Source: Synechococcus sp. HK01-R (GTDB lineage: Bacteria > Cyanobacteriota > Cyanobacteriia > PCC-6307 > Cyanobiaceae). Taken from it: a DNA stretch of 64,000 nt. The stretch covers positions 1,984,001 through 2,048,000 of the forward strand of contig NZ_CP059059.1 of NCBI RefSeq assembly GCF_014217855.1. The letters run 5' to 3'. The position numbers and the translations under genes were made by a program. Positions 17,594 through 24,781 of this stretch are shown piece by piece. How positions within the stretch are numbered: the stretch's first letter is position 1; every line of letters begins with the position of its first letter. Under the pieces are notes generated by a model that saw only the letters and a program-made list of their open reading frames with translations, was not told the DNA's origin and searched no databases.

Positions 17594-18331
17594 ATGCTTG
17601 GCAGCAGTCGTGATCGTGCGGTGCTCGTTCAGATCATTCCGGCCCTGGCCTTGATCGGTGGCGGTGTTCTCGGAAGCCGCTTTCACCCCCAACAGCGGCT
17701 GCGCGGGATTATCGCTCACCTGGTGGGCGGACTGGTGCTAGGCACCGCTGCAGCCGATCTGATGCCCGCAGCAAGCCGCAGCGGCCATCTCCTCGCTCTC
17801 GCTGTTGGCTTTTGCCTTGGCTTTTCTCTGTTGCTGGTGATCAATGCGGTGCTCACCGAACCGAAAGCAGCTGAGGCAGCCCAGCAACTCAGGCCTCTAT
17901 TGATCCTGCTGCTCCCCTTTCTGGTGGACAGCCTTATCGATGGATTGGTTGTGGGAATCAGCAGCGATGCCACAGATCACGGATGGATCATCCCGCTAGC
18001 GGTGGCCCTGGAGATGGGTTGCACGGCAGTGGGAGTTGGAACCCTGCTTGGACGCGGAGCTGGGCGTTGGCGCAGCACGCTCGGGGGGGCTCTGATGGCT
18101 GCGCTGTATCTGGTGGGGTTGGGAATTAGCGGATCACTTGCCAACTGGCTCAAGGGCCCAGCGCTCACGGGGCTCCTCGCCTTCGGAACCGCCGCCCTGA
18201 TCTACCTGGTGATTGAGGAGGTGATGAAGGAAGCCCACGCCGATGGAGAGGACGATTCTGGGGTCGTCAACCTGGCCTTCTTCGTCGGTCTGCTGGTGGT
18301 CTGGCTGCTCGACGCTGCACAGCTGTCATAA
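17594..18331 (+). CDS. ZIP-family-like metal permease
   Basis: 245 residues, about seven to eight hydrophobic segments. The metal-site helices are recognisable: FLVDSLIDGLVVGISSD, corresponding to the H-N-x-P-E-G helix of ZIP proteins but with Asp residues, and LVIEEVMKEAHAD. The central loop between is short. ZIP proteins move divalent metals such as zinc into the cytosol; with the altered helix the ion is uncertain. It is three bases downstream of the ABC ATPase, which suggests co-transcription rather than a shared complex. Confidence 0.7.
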   Translation: MLGSSRDRAVLVQIIPALALIGGGVLGSRFHPQQRLRGIIAHLVGGLVLGTAAADLMPAASRSGHLLALAVGFCLGFSLLLVINAVLTEPKAAEAAQQLRPLLILLLPFLVDSLIDGLVVGISSDATDHGWIIPLAVALEMGCTAVGVGTLLGRGAGRWRSTLGGALMAALYLVGLGISGSLANWLKGPALTGLLAFGTAALIYLVIEEVMKEAHADGEDDSGVVNLAFFVGLLVVWLLDAAQLS

Positions 18332-18357
18332 CCTCGCTGCGTGACGCAGCTCCCGCC

Positions 18358-18555
18358 ATGAACAGCAACGCCAGGATTGATGCGCTGGAACTGATGCTCA
18401 CTGATTTGCGCACCCGCAACGAACCGATCCGGCACAAAGCGGCCTTCCGAGGCTGTCAGCCGGAGTTCCAAGCCCTCGTGAGCCAGTTAATCGAGCAACT
18501 GGAAAACGAATTGCTCGAGCAGAAGCGTCGGGCACGGGGCGAGAAACTGGCCTAA
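18358..18555 (+). CDS. small conserved-looking protein, unknown
   Basis: 65 residues, predicted largely helical and charged (IDALELMLTDLRTRNEPI, QLIEQLENELLEQKRRARG), so it may be a coiled coil. No known domain recognised. The 3' end overlaps the convergent small membrane protein gene by four bases. Reading composition and an ATG start shortly after the ZIP gene support it as a real gene. Confidence 0.6.
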   Translation: MNSNARIDALELMLTDLRTRNEPIRHKAAFRGCQPEFQALVSQLIEQLENELLEQKRRARGEKLA

Positions 18556-18782
18556 GGGCTCTCAGCCCGCTTGTAGGCCGCAGGCACAAGCACCAGGAAG
18601 AGGAACCACCAGATGGTGATGCCCATCACGGCAAGGGCCGTCAGCCAGATGCGCTCGACGAGAAACCAGCTGGCGGCAATCACGACAACTCCCGTCAGCA
18701 AGATCGACCAGGGCTGACACCACCATGGCTTGGCAAGCCAAAGCGAAGGACTGGTGGACTCCGAGTGATCGGAATTGCTCAC
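18552..18782 (-). CDS. small two-helix membrane protein (DUF6737-like)
   Basis: 76 residues with a tryptophan-rich N-terminus (LWLAKPWWCQPWSILLTG) and two hydrophobic helices, ending VLVPAAYKRAESP. This resembles a cyanobacteria-restricted DUF6737 family of unknown role. Its ATG at 18782 overlaps the stop of the upstream DUF296-glutaredoxin gene by four bases, so they are probably one transcript. Confidence 0.7.
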   Translation of the reverse strand: MSNSDHSESTSPSLWLAKPWWCQPWSILLTGVVVIAASWFLVERIWLTALAVMGITIWWFLFLVLVPAAYKRAESP

Positions 18783-19396
18783 CGCAGCCCGTGGAGCTCA
18801 GATCGCTCATGCATGGCGGCAAGAGCGTCGTATCCGCCAACCAGTGCACCGTCCACAAAGACCTGAGGGAAGGTGTTCATGCCGCTGCGCCCATGCCAGT
18901 GGGCAAAAGCCTGATCATCGTCAACACGAAAGACCTGATGGGGAACGTCGGCACTGCTCAACAAGCGGAGCGCACGCGTGCACCAAGGACAGCCAGGTAA
19001 CACCGCGATCTCGACACGAGCGTCATTGGCCTGCGGCGACATCGCAGGAATAGCCGGCTGGAGAGATGACGGCTCAAGGACGCCAAGAAGCAACTGGGCA
19101 CCTTTAAGGATCAACGTGCCGTGCTCAAGATGCCCCCCCCAAACCTGGCAGGCCCCATCGGAAAGGCTCAGATGCAGGTGCACACCATCAGCCCCGAAGG
19201 TTCCGTTGAGCGTGATGATCTCCAGATCTCCCTCAAGCACGGTCGGGGAGGCCTGACCAGGGCATTGAAAGGCTGCTCTGGAGAGGTTGCCCACCACCCC
19301 GAGAACAAAACCTGAGAGATTCTGCGCTCGCGCTAACTCCTCGAGAGCTCCCCTGAGATCCTGACCAGGAGCTAACGACAGGGGCAGCGCGCGCAT
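18779..19396 (-). CDS. DUF296 (PPC/PCC) domain fused to glutaredoxin
   Basis: 205 residues from ATG 19396. Residues about 1-115 form a PPC domain: MRALPLSLAPGQDL, GFVLGVVGNLSRAA, LEIITLNGTFG, HLHLSLSD, WGGHLEHGTLILKGAQLLLGVL. After a short linker comes a glutaredoxin with active site PGCPWCTRALRLL and a GMNTFPQVFVDGALVGGYDAL second half (the TFPQVF cis-proline and GG motif). The CxxC is dithiol. Earlier starts at 19438 or 19489 are possible but would approach or overlap the divergent RHH gene. PPC domains in plants sit in AT-hook proteins; the fusion points to a redox-linked function that I cannot name. Confidence 0.8.
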   Translation of the reverse strand: MRALPLSLAPGQDLRGALEELARAQNLSGFVLGVVGNLSRAAFQCPGQASPTVLEGDLEIITLNGTFGADGVHLHLSLSDGACQVWGGHLEHGTLILKGAQLLLGVLEPSSLQPAIPAMSPQANDARVEIAVLPGCPWCTRALRLLSSADVPHQVFRVDDDQAFAHWHGRSGMNTFPQVFVDGALVGGYDALAAMHERSELHGLR

Positions 19397-19556
19397 CACC
19401 TCAACCTGAAAACGGCCCCACAGTAACGCGGGCTGCATCGCAGGAAAAAACGGCAAGGATGAGGCATAATTGTTACGAGAACGTGTCAAAACCGTGTCAA
19501 TCCTTCAATCCCTTCTGCATGAGCTGCAACACAAGCTGCAAACCGAGCAACCATCC

Positions 19557-19730
19557 ATGAGTGCCGGTGACGTCGCTGACGCCGCGGAATCAGAACGACT
19601 GAACGTCACCCTTCCCGGAGGCGTGATGGCGCGCCTCAAGCAGCATGCTCTCAGCGAAGGACGCAGCTGCAGCAGCCTGGCCTCCTATCTGATCGAAGAT
19701 GGCCTGCGGCGGCATCTCCCCCTGGACTGA
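19557..19730 (+). CDS. ribbon-helix-helix protein (CopG/Arc-like)
   Basis: 57 residues from ATG 19557. RLNVTLPGGVMARLKQHALSEGRSCSSLASYLIEDGL is a typical RHH: one beta strand (RLNVTL) then two helices. It could be a small DNA-binding regulator or antitoxin-like protein; no toxin gene adjoins it. Upstream in-frame GTG 19494 would add a helical 21-residue leader, so the start is uncertain. It is divergent from the DUF296-glutaredoxin gene. Confidence 0.65.
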   Translation: MSAGDVADAAESERLNVTLPGGVMARLKQHALSEGRSCSSLASYLIEDGLRRHLPLD

Positions 19731-19759
19731 CAGGCCCAGCGGATGCCTCGTCCTCAGAC

Positions 19760-20869
19760 TCAGGACTGAGGCGCAGGCTGGAGAATCCGATCTTCAATCG
19801 CCTTAATCCTGCCGCTGCGCACCATGTCGACAATCTCGACATCCAGCGGAACACGCAAGGCACTGTCATCAGGGAAGGCGAAGCCATAGGTCTGGGCCGC
19901 GAGGGCGAAGGGTGCCAATTTGAAATCGCTATGACCTTGCTTTTGCAGGAAATACTGCAAGGCCGGGCGATCGAACATCACAGCGTTGACCCGGCCCGCC
20001 TTCAACAGGCCGATTGCCGCATTCAGATCGCTAGTCGACGTTGCCTTGGCCCCGTAGATCTGAGCCCAAATCGAGCTGGTCGTTCCCCGAACGACTGCCA
20101 CGGACTGACCGGTTAGATCATCGGGCTGCTGGATTCGTCCTGGCGACTGCTGGGACAGCGAGAGGGTGAAGGCTGAAGCCAGCCCCGCGGTCACAGACGA
20201 AAGAGCCAACAAAGACAGAAGCATCCAAACCCCAGCGACCGTGCGTCCCGTACGGCTCAAAGGGGCCCGATCGCCATAACCCACGGTTGTCAAAGTCACG
20301 AGAGCAAACCACATCCCATTACCAACGCCGTGAAGGTAATGACGAGGGAACTGCTCGTAGTTGCGACGCCGCTCCGCCAGCCAGATCAGATTCCCCACAA
20401 GAAACAGCAGAAGCATCAACACCCCGAGAGAGGACAGAGCTGCCCAGCCGAAGAAGGGCGCAAGCCTCTTGATCCAAGGTGCCGAACCCGTTGGCACCAG
20501 CAATCCGAGATGACCGTGGAAATAGGGCTGACTGAAATCAAGCCCCTCCCTCGCGAGGCGATCAGGAGTGATGCTGATCGGACCGATAGAGAGATCGACC
20601 TCCCGGCCGAGCAGCGCCTGCAGATTGGCGTCTGTATTAGGTAGTGGGACCAGCACATAGGGCTGGTTGAGACGGGTGGCCACCTCTTGCCACACCTCCA
20701 CGCTGATCCCTGTCTGTACGGTTTGCCCGCCTATCACGAAGGGAGGGCTCCCACTCACACCAACCCGGATGGGCTTTTTCGCCTCCTCAACGGCGCCGAC
20801 TGGCTCGAGCCAAAGGATTGATCCGACCAACGCCAGAACGATTGGCCGGATTGGGAACCATCGCTTCAC
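19760..20869 (-). CDS. prokaryotic ionotropic glutamate receptor-like potassium channel (GluR0-type)
   Basis: About 369 residues. Signal-like N-terminus, then the first half of a periplasmic amino-acid-binding domain (IRVGVSGSPPFV to GPISITPDRLAREGLDFSQPYF). A transmembrane pore unit follows: helix, pore loop with TLTTVGYGD, helix. The second half of the binding domain comes last (LTGQSVAVVRGTTSS, VMFDRPALQYFL). This split ligand-binding domain around a potassium selectivity filter is the GluR0 layout. It should sit in the plasma membrane with the ligand site outside. Start GTG 20869 or 20872 gives a signal peptide; a longer frame to 20938 is open. Confidence 0.85.
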   Translation of the reverse strand: MKRWFPIRPIVLALVGSILWLEPVGAVEEAKKPIRVGVSGSPPFVIGGQTVQTGISVEVWQEVATRLNQPYVLVPLPNTDANLQALLGREVDLSIGPISITPDRLAREGLDFSQPYFHGHLGLLVPTGSAPWIKRLAPFFGWAALSSLGVLMLLLFLVGNLIWLAERRRNYEQFPRHYLHGVGNGMWFALVTLTTVGYGDRAPLSRTGRTVAGVWMLLSLLALSSVTAGLASAFTLSLSQQSPGRIQQPDDLTGQSVAVVRGTTSSIWAQIYGAKATSTSDLNAAIGLLKAGRVNAVMFDRPALQYFLQKQGHSDFKLAPFALAAQTYGFAFPDDSALRVPLDVEIVDMVRSGRIKAIEDRILQPAPQS

Positions 20870-20957
20870 CACAGCTGCTGCGCGCAACAGCCCATGGGTA
20901 CCACGCCAACAACGGCCACGGCGACAATACACTTGCACTACTCGCGGGTGATAGTGA

Positions 20958-21260
20958 ATGGAGCGCAGAGCAGAGCCGATCTTTCTGCGGATCCGCCCAG
21001 GCGACCATGTGGCCGTCAGGGGGTTGCACCCTTCAAGCCCCGCGTCGGACTGGTGGATCGGTGCCGTGCTGCATTGCGATGGCGGAGCCCGTGGACCACA
21101 ACCGTCCCTTTGTCAGGTTGCCTGCATCGACACGGGCATCATTCACACCGTGAATGCTGATCAAATCGTCGATCGCCTCAGGCCTGGTCCAGGCGACGCA
21201 CAATCCAGGCCATCGCCGCCAGGGAACCTGCGAGAGCAAGCAAAAGCGCGAGGGTCATGA
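20958..21260 (+). CDS. DUF3104 family small protein
   Basis: 100 residues. The core FLRIRPGDHVAVRGLHP, DWWIGAVLHCDGGARGPQ and CQVACIDTGIIHTVNADQIV matches the DUF3104 family, which is typical of marine Synechococcus and Prochlorococcus and has no known function. The last 25 or so residues are proline/glycine-rich and unlike the family, so the native stop may have been lost. It is divergent from the GluR0-like gene. Confidence 0.75.
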   Translation: MERRAEPIFLRIRPGDHVAVRGLHPSSPASDWWIGAVLHCDGGARGPQPSLCQVACIDTGIIHTVNADQIVDRLRPGPGDAQSRPSPPGNLREQAKARGS

Positions 21261-21264
21261 TCGA

Positions 21265-21459
21265 TCAGAGCGGAGAAGGCAGGTTAAGAGTGGCAGGCTC
21301 ACCCGCGCCTGCGTTCCCTAGGAAAAGCCAATCCGCCACTTCCATCCGCAGGGCATAGGCGCATTCAAAACGCTGTTGCTGTTCCAGAAGGTTGAGACGG
21401 TGCTCCAGAAAGCGCAGGATTTCAGGCTCTGGCTGGTGCAGACGATCTGGGAACGCCAC
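21265..21459 (-). CDS. small helical protein, unknown
   Basis: 64 residues from GTG 21459. The central part PEILRFLEHRLNLLEQQQRFECAYAL is a charged amphipathic helix that could form a coiled coil. No domain recognised. Start is nearly back to back with the ATG of the divergent pdeM-like gene (one base between them), so the two starts share one promoter region. Confidence 0.5.
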   Translation of the reverse strand: MAFPDRLHQPEPEILRFLEHRLNLLEQQQRFECAYALRMEVADWLFLGNAGAGEPATLNLPSPL

Positions 21460-21460
21460 A

Positions 21461-22252
21461 ATGCAACCGCTCAGGTGGCGTCAGCCTGATGCATGGACAC
21501 GACACTTGAATGCAGTCGAGATCACACCGACGGATGAGCCCTTGACCCGTGCTCCAGTAACCAACGGAGCAGGACAACCCTGGCATTGGGGATCCGAAGA
21601 ACTGGTGCTGATGCCCCAGAGGGCCCTCTGGCGCCCCAAAAGCCGCCAGCTGATGGTGGCCGATCTTCACCTCGGCAAAGCCGAGGTGTTTCAGGCTCAC
21701 GGGATTCCGATCCCGAGCGACGGAGATCGGTGCAACCTCGATAGGCTCAAACAGCTATGCCAAGTGCTGCAGCCCGAAGAACTGCTGATCCTCGGAGATC
21801 TCATCCACGGACGACAGGGGCTGACCGACAAGCTCATGAAGAGCCTGCAGTTACTACCCCGAGAGTGCAGCTGCAAACTGACGCTGATCGGTGGCAATCA
21901 TGACCGTGACGCCCCCTGCCCTGGAGTTCCCAGGCAGCCCAGCCAAAGGGTCGGGCAGCTTTGGCTGAGCCATGAGCCCGAGTCGCCTCCGGAGCCACGC
22001 CACACGCCTCTTCTCAATGTCTGCGGCCACGTGCATCCAGTGGCATCGCTTCGCTCCGGCAATGATCGACTCCGCCTTCCCTGCTTTGCCTATGACCCTG
22101 TGAGCGAGCGATTGCTGATTCCTGCTTTCGGGGAGTTGACGGGAGGGCATGATTGCGGCCAGCGTTACCGCAAATGGCTGGTGGCTGAGAACGCCATCGT
22201 TCCTTGGCTCGATCCGTCTCCCCACCACCAAACCAGAAGACTGGCCCCGTGA
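21461..22252 (+). CDS. pdeM: ligase-associated DNA damage response endonuclease PdeM-like
   Basis: 263 residues. Metallophosphoesterase motifs: MVADLHLGKAE, LILGDLIHGRQG, LIGGNHDRDAP and VCGHVHPVA, with a lead-in of ALWRPKSRQ typical of PdeM. Family members are Mn-dependent nucleases or phosphodiesterases found next to ATP ligase, MBL exonuclease and Lhr-like helicase; those three genes lie 9-14 kb upstream here, separated by unrelated genes. ATG 21461 is used; the longer frame to 21392 overlaps the divergent gene. Its TGA overlaps the GTG of the next gene (GTGA), implying coupling. Confidence 0.85.
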   Translation: MQPLRWRQPDAWTRHLNAVEITPTDEPLTRAPVTNGAGQPWHWGSEELVLMPQRALWRPKSRQLMVADLHLGKAEVFQAHGIPIPSDGDRCNLDRLKQLCQVLQPEELLILGDLIHGRQGLTDKLMKSLQLLPRECSCKLTLIGGNHDRDAPCPGVPRQPSQRVGQLWLSHEPESPPEPRHTPLLNVCGHVHPVASLRSGNDRLRLPCFAYDPVSERLLIPAFGELTGGHDCGQRYRKWLVAENAIVPWLDPSPHHQTRRLAP

Positions 22253-23706
22253 CACACGGATCCTCGGTCACCAAGAGGCCTGCCGGCGCCGCAAAACGGC
22301 AGCGTCGCTCGGCGCCGAAGCGACGATCGCGCCGCGGGCTGCGAAAACGCTGGATCGTGCTGGGACTGCCGATCTTGGGGTTCGCAGCGCTACTTTCTCT
22401 GGCACCTCCGAGTCCGGAGAGTGATCAACAGCAGTCCGGGACAAAGGAACGCCTGGGAGGAGCCGAGGCCGGCAGTTTTCGTTACCTGCCCGATGACGAG
22501 GTGTATGCCCTCGATTTTGATCCCAGAAAAGTGCGGGTCGGACTGCTTGAGGGGTGGGACCGGGAGCAAGATGCCTATCAAGACACTGCAGCACTCGCTT
22601 ATGTGTCAGGTCCCATGTACGAACGACATGTGGACAACGGGGGGCAGGAGATCACTGTTCCCCTGGGAGACCTCAAGCTGGGTCAAAGGATCTGGAAGGG
22701 AAGGAACCGTACGGCGTCGCAGCAAAGAGCCTTCATCGGCATCGGTCATGACGGCAGTGTCGACTTCGGCTACGGCGAACTGACCAATGAACGGGAACGG
22801 CGCTACGACACCTTCGTCGGTGGTCTCCATAGTGTTTACAACGATCTGAAAGCCCCGCCCGCCAGCTACAAAGGGGCTTACAGCATCAGCATGGGGCAGC
22901 GCATCCGCTACTACCTGCCCAGGATCCGAATGGTCTTCGGACTTCGCGAAGACGGGCGGATGGAAATGCTGATGAGCAAGGACGGCCTCACCCTCGAACA
23001 AACGAGAGAGCTGGCCCGTCGGCGGGGCCTGGTGGCCGCCTACATGCCTGACCATGCCTCCAAAAGTCGCCTCATCATTCCAGGGGTCAAGGGTTTTACA
23101 GAGGAGGACGCCAACTGGATCAGCGGAGGGGCCACAAGCTTTGTGCATGTTCCCTATTTGCTCCGGTTGAGTGAACGACGCTTTGCCCTGGAAGGGAACT
23201 TGATGGCCAACCTCAGCAGCCGCGTGGGGATGGCCGCCCAATGCGACGGCCCCGTGGACTGCGCCCAGTGGATCGGAAACCGTCTGATCGATCGTGCATT
23301 GGCAGGCCTGAACCGGGTCATGGAACAGGGGGTGGAGCCAGTGGCCAGGATGATCTGGAGTCCAAAACAACCAACGAAACCAGGACGAAGCGGAGACTCC
23401 GGCAGTCAAACTGCAATCCGCGAGCGCTCACCGCTGCCGGAACCTCCGATTACTGCCGATCCGCTGGTGCTCCAAGAGCTTGATCCGGGCTCCAGATCCT
23501 CTGAACCGATTGATCCTGTCTTGCCAGGGCCCAATCAGGACGGACTCGACCGTCTGACCCTGCCACCGGATCTCCCCCCCCCGATCGTCGTGCAGGAAAA
23601 GTCTCAGCCGTCCAGTGCGATGCAAGAGAAGCAAAGTGGAGCCGTCAATCAGGATGCACTGGTCGGTGCACCGCCACCGCCGGTGTTGCCACCACCGCTG
23701 CCCTGA
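22249..23706 (+). CDS. unknown membrane-anchored protein with proline-rich tail
   Basis: 485 residues from GTG 22249. A very basic leader (KRPAGAAKRQRRSAPKRRS) precedes one transmembrane segment (WIVLGLPILGFAALLSL). A large globular extracytoplasmic domain (about residues 65-375) includes AALAYVSGPMYERHV, RAFIGIGHDGSVDFGYGEL and WISGGATSFVHVPY. The tail ends in PPPPVLPPPLP. The globular part faintly recalls phosphodiester glycosidase-type domains but I cannot assign it. Start is set by the four-base overlap with the pdeM-like stop. Confidence 0.75.
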   Translation: MTHGSSVTKRPAGAAKRQRRSAPKRRSRRGLRKRWIVLGLPILGFAALLSLAPPSPESDQQQSGTKERLGGAEAGSFRYLPDDEVYALDFDPRKVRVGLLEGWDREQDAYQDTAALAYVSGPMYERHVDNGGQEITVPLGDLKLGQRIWKGRNRTASQQRAFIGIGHDGSVDFGYGELTNERERRYDTFVGGLHSVYNDLKAPPASYKGAYSISMGQRIRYYLPRIRMVFGLREDGRMEMLMSKDGLTLEQTRELARRRGLVAAYMPDHASKSRLIIPGVKGFTEEDANWISGGATSFVHVPYLLRLSERRFALEGNLMANLSSRVGMAAQCDGPVDCAQWIGNRLIDRALAGLNRVMEQGVEPVARMIWSPKQPTKPGRSGDSGSQTAIRERSPLPEPPITADPLVLQELDPGSRSSEPIDPVLPGPNQDGLDRLTLPPDLPPPIVVQEKSQPSSAMQEKQSGAVNQDALVGAPPPPVLPPPLP

Positions 23707-23730
23707 GTTAAGGCAGCAGCAAGGCCTGAC

Positions 23731-24201
23731 TCAAATCTGGCTCGAGGCCAGGGCGCGGACCACATCACCGCGGGTGATCACACCGATGGGTTGTTGATCA
23801 ACATCCACCACATAGAGCCGCTGGGTGCTGCGTTCATGCAGAAGCGATGCAGCCCGAGGCAACGCAAGCTCAGCGTTGCAGGAATGATGATCCCGCCGCA
23901 TCAGATCTTTGACCGTTGTGCCAAGCACCTGATGGACCTGCTTATCCCAGTTGAGGGGGTTCCGAAGGTAGATGACGCTGTCAAGGAGCATCACGTAAGG
24001 ACCGGCATCCACGCCGCTTTCACGCACCATCAGGTCCTGTTCGGTCAGTTCACCGATCAGCTGACCCTGGTCATTCACCACCGGCAGACCACTGATGTGG
24101 TGATCACTCAGCAAAGCCACGGCCTCTTGAAGAGGGGTCTCCGGAGTGACCTTCAGCACCGGCGTGGTCATCACATCACGAACCGACTGCTGGAGCACCA
24201 T
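23731..24201 (-). CDS. two-CBS-domain protein
   Basis: 156 residues: a CBS pair, first VRDVMTTPVLKVTPETPLQEAV with HHISGLPVVND, second VKDLMRRDHHSCNAELALPRAA with RLYVVDVDQQPIGVITRGDVVRAL. Such pairs bind adenosine nucleotides and often regulate enzymes or transporters in energy-dependent ways; stand-alone CBS-pair proteins also interact with thioredoxins in plants. ATG 24201 is chosen because the domain begins at once; ATG 24210 is possible. The upstream open frame is antisense to pgsA. Confidence 0.88.
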   Translation of the reverse strand: MVLQQSVRDVMTTPVLKVTPETPLQEAVALLSDHHISGLPVVNDQGQLIGELTEQDLMVRESGVDAGPYVMLLDSVIYLRNPLNWDKQVHQVLGTTVKDLMRRDHHSCNAELALPRAASLLHERSTQRLYVVDVDQQPIGVITRGDVVRALASSQI

Positions 24202-24232
24202 GGAACACATGCGAGTGAAGGCATTCTGAGCC

Positions 24233-24781
24233 TTGAAGAACCCATGGCGCACCTGGGCTGACCGCCTCACCCTGCTTCGGGCGATGGCAGGCCTGCCGCT
24301 GATCATGTCTCTGGCGGCCGGATGGTCGGCCGTGGCATGGATCCTGCTTCTTCTGGGAGGGCTCAGCGATGCACTGGATGGCTGGTTGGCTCGCCGAGGT
24401 GGAGGGGGAAACAGTTGGGGCGCCCGCCTGGACCCCTTAGCCGACAAGCTCCTGATTTGTGCCCCTTTGGTCTGGCTCGCCAGTGAGCAGCGCCTTCCCC
24501 TCTGGGCGCTGTGGCTTCTCTTATCCCGGGAGCTGCTGATCTCCGGATGGCGACGGGATGCCATGGACGGTGCTCCCGCCTCGAGTGCAGGGAAAGCCAA
24601 AACGATCTTGCAGTTCCTCAGCCTGCTGCTGCTGCTCTGGCCTAGATCCTGGGGATCGGACGCGGCTGTCGATGGGCTCCATCAACTGGGCTGGTGGCTC
24701 TTCTGGCCGTCGTTGTTCATGGCCCTGCAATCCGCCGCCAGCTACCTCAGGCCGCTCCAATCAACTGAAGGTCAGCGCTGA
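24233..24781 (+). CDS. pgsA: CDP-diacylglycerol-glycerol-3-phosphate 3-phosphatidyltransferase-like
   Basis: 182 residues, integral membrane. The CDP-alcohol phosphatidyltransferase motif D-G-x2-A-R-x8-G-x3-D-x3-D reads DALDGWLARRGGGGNSWGARLDPLADKL, with all the aspartates and glycines in place. It makes phosphatidylglycerol phosphate, precursor of the phosphatidylglycerol needed by thylakoids. The frame is closed by TGA at 24227, so the only usable start is TTG 24233. The 3' end overlaps the convergent CSP41-like gene by 35 bases. Confidence 0.85.
   Translation: MKNPWRTWADRLTLLRAMAGLPLIMSLAAGWSAVAWILLLLGGLSDALDGWLARRGGGGNSWGARLDPLADKLLICAPLVWLASEQRLPLWALWLLLSRELLISGWRRDAMDGAPASSAGKAKTILQFLSLLLLLWPRSWGSDAAVDGLHQLGWWLFWPSLFMALQSAASYLRPLQSTEGQR

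Noticed and set aside
19557-19730. Toxin-antitoxin pair around the RHH protein
   Set aside because: The neighbours are the divergent DUF296-glutaredoxin gene and a convergent ion channel gene; no toxin-like partner is present.
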